From: Pseudomonadota bacterium
GTDB lineage: Bacteria > Pseudomonadota > Gammaproteobacteria > Steroidobacterales > Steroidobacteraceae
Direction of reading: 5' to 3'
Assembly: GCA_021815905.1 (NCBI GenBank)
Contig: JAKAZP010000081.1
Coordinates: forward strand, 1-8,954
DNA: 8,954 nucleotides
Below are positions 6,161 through 8,954 of this stretch, in pieces. The notes under the pieces were generated by a model. That model made no database searches. It saw only the letters and a program-made list of their open reading frames with translations, and was not told the origin of the DNA. Made by a program: the position numbers and the translations under genes. Numbering within the stretch: position 1 is the first letter of the stretch; each line of letters opens with the position of its first letter.

Positions 6161-6184
6161 ATTTGCTATAGTCTTACGACAAAT
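6161..6184. promoter_or_regulatory. Shared 24-bp operator-like element, site 3
   Basis: ATTTG-N14-CAAAT between the VOC gene and the small-protein/methyltransferase operon, colinear with sites 1 and 2. Plus-strand positions 4-12 read TGCTATAGT, an extended -10 with five of six hexamer matches. It would start transcription near 6179, with a leader of about 28 nt to the GTG at 6207, the same layout as at site 2. The run of G+C on its left makes it stand out sharply. Confidence 0.7.
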
Positions 6185-6193
6185 TATGCGGCC

Positions 6194-6199
6194 AAGAGG
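6194..6199 (+). promoter_or_regulatory. Ribosome-binding site deciding the small-protein start
   Basis: AAGAGG with seven bases to the GTG at 6207. An in-frame ATG at 6186 sits 2 bp after site 3 and would leave a leader too short for a ribosome-binding site if transcription starts near 6179, so the GTG is preferred. Confidence 0.6.
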
Positions 6200-6206
6200 C
6201 GATGCG

Positions 6207-6512
6207 GTGAGCAAGGAACGGCCTTACTTCCTCGCGCCAGAGCTCGAGCGGGTGCTCGCGATCGCAATGACGCTCGCGCAGGAGCTCGCCGTGGCGCGCT
6301 CGCGCATCGACACCCTCGAGCGGCTGCTCGAGCGAAAAGGCCTGATCGGCCGTTCGGAGCTCGAAGCATTCGAGCCGACCTCCCTCGAGCACACCGAGCG
6401 CGCTCGAGAGAGCGCGGAGTATGTCGACCGGATCCTGCGAGGATTCGGGGAAGACCTCGAGCGCATGCGTGCCGCGGCCGATTCATCCGGCTCCGGCGCC
6501 GATCCGGGGTGA
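6207..6512 (+). CDS. Small helical/coiled-coil protein of unknown function, GTG start
   Basis: 101-residue soluble protein that I do not recognise. Seen: YFLAPELERVLAIAM (7-21), then an uninterrupted heptad-like stretch to about residue 44 including SRIDTLERLLERKGL, a second short motif IGRSELEAF (47-55), a further amphipathic helix RARESAEYVDRILRGF (65-80), and a flexible Ser/Gly/Asp-rich tail. No signal peptide, membrane segment or cysteine. The segment LERLLERKGLIGRSELEA recalls the helical linker in some enzyme subunits and partner proteins, for example the N-terminus of nitrile hydratase subunits, but this is only a visual resemblance. It is the first gene of an operon with the methyltransferase (4 nt between stop and ATG), directly behind site 3. 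A dimerisation partner or chaperone for the methyltransferase is a guess. It is judged real by good start signals, coupling and non-random residue pattern. Confidence 0.82.
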   Translation: MSKERPYFLAPELERVLAIAMTLAQELAVARSRIDTLERLLERKGLIGRSELEAFEPTSLEHTERARESAEYVDRILRGFGEDLERMRAAADSSGSGADPG

Positions 6513-6516
6513 GCCG

Positions 6517-7641
6517 ATGGACATGCATCGTAGCCAGCCTCACGCGATGCTCGCACGGCAGACCTGCGACGACCGTGCGCGCGCGCAGTTCATCATCGGC
6601 TTGAAGCGACGGCTGCGCGCCCTGGCGAGCGGCAACGAGCTGACGTACGCCGTGCGCGCGACGCCGAAGTTCCGCGCGCTGCACGGACGGGCGCCGGAGT
6701 CGGTCGAGGAGATGCGCACGGCGATGACCGGCGAGCCGTACTACAGGCTCTGGAGCGCGCTCTCCCGGGGCGCGCAGGAGATGATGTGGGACATCGTCGA
6801 GACCACGATCAACCGTGACATGCCGCGGATGCTCGAGACGGCAACCCGCCTCACCCGCGCGGGCGAAACCAGGGGCTCGCTGTCGCTCGATCCCGAGCTC
6901 GCGCCTCCGGAGGACGTGCTGGTGGCGGACATCCACTGCCAGCCCGGCGGCTACATGCGCGATCGCAACCCCGATGACATCCTGGCGGGGGCGCTGTACG
7001 AAAGCGGCGGCAGCCTCTATTCGTCGGGCGTCGGGATCGGGCATCGCGACAGCAAGGCCGGGGCGGTGATCGCCCACCTGGCCGGGCGGTTTCCCGAGCT
7101 CAGGCCGCGGCGAATACTCGATCTCGGCTGCTCGGCGGGCGGCGCCTCGGTCGCCTACGCGGCGAGCTTTCCCGATGCCGAAGTGCACGCGATCGACGCG
7201 GGGCCCGCGATCCTGCGCTACGCCCATGCCAGGGCGGAGGCGCTCGGCGTGGCCGTGCACTTCCATCAGATGGATGTGCGAAGGCTCGGATTCCCGGACG
7301 AGTCGTTCGACCTCGTCGTCTCGCACAATCTGATGCACGAGATCTCCAACGACACGCTGGACCATCTGTTCTCCGAGTCGCACAGGCTGCTGCGGCCGGG
7401 GGGGCTCGCCGTGCACCAGGACGTGCCGATCCGGGGGCGGCGCAGCCTGTTCGAGCGCTTCATGTTCGCCTGGGAGACCGAGTACAACAACGAGCCTTTC
7501 TGGCAGGAGTTTGCCGAGGCCGACGTCACTCGGGCCCTGGCGCGCGCGGGTTTCGATCCGGCCTCGATCTCCGAGGCGGAGCTGGCGAAGCTCGATGGAC
7601 CGGGATCGTGGTACGTGGTGCTCGCCCGGAAATCAGCTTGA
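6517..7641 (+). CDS. Class I SAM-dependent methyltransferase with long N-terminal domain
   Basis: 374-residue cytoplasmic enzyme transferring a methyl group from S-adenosylmethionine to an unidentified acceptor. Seen: motif I LDLGCSAGGASVAYA (201-215), acidic motif II ending Asp227 (VHAIDAG), FHQMDVRRLGFPDESFDLVV (249-268), SHNLMHEI (269-276) in the motif IV region, and RLLRPGGLAVHQDVP (290-304). The first 190 residues are a separate, mainly helical region with TPKFRALHGRAP (49-60) and GEPYYRLWSALSRGAQEMMWD (72-92, i.e. GEPYYRLWSAL plus SRGAQEMMWD), which I cannot assign; it probably shapes the substrate pocket. The ATG at 6517 is chosen because it follows the small gene's stop by 4 nt with GGGGTG upstream; a longer reading would overlap that gene. 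Its stop overlaps the convergent aldehyde dehydrogenase by 9 bp. A natural-product or aromatic-acid O-methyltransferase are alternatives, and the acceptor is open. Confidence 0.9.
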   Translation: MDMHRSQPHAMLARQTCDDRARAQFIIGLKRRLRALASGNELTYAVRATPKFRALHGRAPESVEEMRTAMTGEPYYRLWSALSRGAQEMMWDIVETTINRDMPRMLETATRLTRAGETRGSLSLDPELAPPEDVLVADIHCQPGGYMRDRNPDDILAGALYESGGSLYSSGVGIGHRDSKAGAVIAHLAGRFPELRPRRILDLGCSAGGASVAYAASFPDAEVHAIDAGPAILRYAHARAEALGVAVHFHQMDVRRLGFPDESFDLVVSHNLMHEISNDTLDHLFSESHRLLRPGGLAVHQDVPIRGRRSLFERFMFAWETEYNNEPFWQEFAEADVTRALARAGFDPASISEAELAKLDGPGSWYVVLARKSA

Positions 7642-8954
7642 CCCGAGCTGCAGCATCGGCGCCGCCTCGACCGGCAGGGTGGTGGCTTTTTCCGTCGTGT
7701 AGAACTGCATCGATGCCTGACCGCCCTCGCGGCCCATCCCCGAGTCCTTCACGCCGCCGAATGGGGCGCGCAGCTCCCGCACCATGGGCGTGTTGACCCA
7801 AACGACGCCGCTGCGGATCGCGCGGCTCGCATGAAAGACCGTCGGCAGATGCTCCGACCAGACATACGAGACGAGCCCGAAAGGGGAGTCGTTGGCGATC
7901 GCGATCGCCTCGTCCGCATCGTCGAAGACGAGAAAGCTCGCGAACGGGCCGAAGATCTCCTCCTGGCATATCCGGGCTCTCGGATCGGTCGCCAGTACCG
8001 CCGTCGGCTGCATGAAGAACCCGCGCTCGCCGGCTCTCGCCCGCGCCCCGCCGGTGAGCACTCGCGCGCCATCCGCACGCGCGACGTCGACGTAGCCGAG
8101 GACGCGGTCGAGGTGGGCGCGGAATGCGAGCGGGCCGATCTCGGTGCCCGGGTCCATCGGGTCGCCGATCCGCAGCTTCTTCGTCCTGGCGACGAACCGG
8201 TCGATGAAGTCGTCCGCGATCGAGCGCTCGACCAGGATGCGCGAGCCCGCGAGACACTGCTGTCCGTTGTTCGAGAAGATGCCGAGCAGGGCGCCGTCGA
8301 GGGCCCGATCGAGAGCGGCGGAGGCGAACACGATGTTGGCCGATTTGCCTCCGAGCTCGAGCGAGCACGGCTTGAGGTCCGCGCCCGCCGCCGCCATGAT
8401 CGTACGGCCGGTTCCGGTGCCGCCGGTGAACGAGACCAGGTTGACCTGCGGATGGCGCACCAGGGCATCGCCGGTGACGGGACCCCGGCCGCAGACCATG
8501 TTCACGACGCCCGGGGGCACGCCGGCCTCGACGATGAGATCCATCAGACGCGCCACGGCAAGCGGCGTCTGCTCGGCCGGCTTCGCGACGCAGCAGTTGC
8601 CGAAGGCGATGCAGCCCGCGATCTTCATCGAGGTGAGCGCAAGCGGAGCGTTCCAGGGACCGATGAGCGCCGCGACGCCGATCGGCTCCCGCGTGACGAA
8701 TGTCAGGTAGCGCGAGTCCTGCGTGTACACCTGTCCGGCGGTCTGGCCGATGAACTCCGCGAAGAACTCGAAGTTGAGCGCCGCGCGAGGGATCTGCCCG
8801 AGGGCGAGGTGCCGCATCGGGATTCCCGAATTGAGACATTCGAGGTACGCAAGCTCCGCGGAGTGATCGCGGATGAGGGCGGCCACCCGGCGCAGGATCC
8901 CCTGCCGCTCGGCGACCTGCATGCGCGGCCACGGCCCGTGAGCGAACGCGCGGC
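7633..8954 (-). CDS. NAD(P)-dependent aldehyde dehydrogenase, N-terminus cut by window
   Basis: Oxidises an aldehyde or semialdehyde to the acid. About 439 residues are visible of a usual 480-500; the frame is open to the right edge and reads AHGPWPRM just above the internal ATG at 8922, the normal ALDH sequence at that place, so the true start is outside. Counting from that internal Met: GPWNAPL (Asn91, oxyanion hole), SFTGGTGTG (164-172, cofactor loop), LELGGKSA (Glu189, general base), NNGQQCLAGSR (Cys223, nucleophile), then EEIFGPF and RAPFGGVKDSGMGREGG near the C-terminus followed by QFYTTEK. The latter pattern resembles 5-carboxymethyl-2-hydroxymuconate and 2-hydroxymuconate semialdehyde dehydrogenases (HpcC/HpaE group) by eye. 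It might supply a dicarboxylate to the LeuCD-like hydratase. Any promoter lies off the window, so whether it carries the 24-bp site is unknown. Confidence 0.93.
   Translation of the reverse strand, partial: RAFAHGPWPRMQVAERQGILRRVAALIRDHSAELAYLECLNSGIPMRHLALGQIPRAALNFEFFAEFIGQTAGQVYTQDSRYLTFVTREPIGVAALIGPWNAPLALTSMKIAGCIAFGNCCVAKPAEQTPLAVARLMDLIVEAGVPPGVVNMVCGRGPVTGDALVRHPQVNLVSFTGGTGTGRTIMAAAGADLKPCSLELGGKSANIVFASAALDRALDGALLGIFSNNGQQCLAGSRILVERSIADDFIDRFVARTKKLRIGDPMDPGTEIGPLAFRAHLDRVLGYVDVARADGARVLTGGARARAGERGFFMQPTAVLATDPRARICQEEIFGPFASFLVFDDADEAIAIANDSPFGLVSYVWSEHLPTVFHASRAIRSGVVWVNTPMVRELRAPFGGVKDSGMGREGGQASMQFYTTEKATTLPVEAAPMLQLGSS

Noticed and set aside
6059..6214. N-terminal extension of the VOC protein
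   Set aside because: The added residues are low-complexity Arg/Ala/Pro and the frame would cross site 3 and its promoter core; the VOC fold begins well after the ATG at 6058.
6421..6516. Longer N-terminus for the methyltransferase
   Set aside because: It would overlap the small helical-protein gene in another frame; the ATG at 6517 is placed 4 nt after that gene's stop.

Overview
This is a densely coding, very GC-rich window (about two thirds G+C by eye, not counted). Gene style and content fit a free-living, metabolically versatile proteobacterium, perhaps beta- or gammaproteobacterial; nothing here fixes the taxon. There are no rRNA, tRNA, CRISPR or insertion-sequence signatures. All eight genes look intact except the first and last, which the window edges cut.

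Layout, left to right: leuD-like hydratase small subunit (minus, cut at the left edge) and leuC-like large subunit (minus), a divergent intergenic region, a GntR/HutC-type regulator (plus), a type III (CaiB/BaiF) CoA-transferase (minus), a second divergent region, an HMG-CoA-lyase-family protein (plus), a VOC-fold protein (minus), a third divergent region, a 101-residue helical protein and a SAM-dependent methyltransferase (plus, one operon), and an aldehyde dehydrogenase (minus, cut at the right edge). Orientation alternates strictly. Convergent neighbours are 4 bp apart or overlap (44 and 9 bp), with no terminator between them.

The main discovery is a shared 24-bp element, ATTTG-N14-CAAAT, with further conserved internal bases. 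It occurs once in each of the three divergent intergenic regions (1957-1980, 4152-4175, 6161-6184) and was not noticed elsewhere. The sites are AT-rich islands in GC-rich DNA, and each also contains a plus-strand extended -10-like sequence. The likely reading is one local regulon, probably controlled by the GntR protein encoded beside site 1, linking genes that alternating orientation would otherwise make independent.

Functionally, a LeuCD hydro-lyase, a CoA-transferase and an HMG-CoA-lyase-like enzyme form a plausible catabolic route: hydration or isomerisation of an unsaturated or hydroxylated di/tricarboxylate, CoA activation, then retro-Claisen/aldol cleavage to an acyl-CoA and a keto acid. 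A citraconate/citramalate-type substrate is one option. The aldehyde dehydrogenase, of semialdehyde-dehydrogenase type, could feed a carboxylate into it. The VOC protein, helical protein and methyltransferase have no clear place and may be the novel part. The substrate cannot be read from sequence alone.
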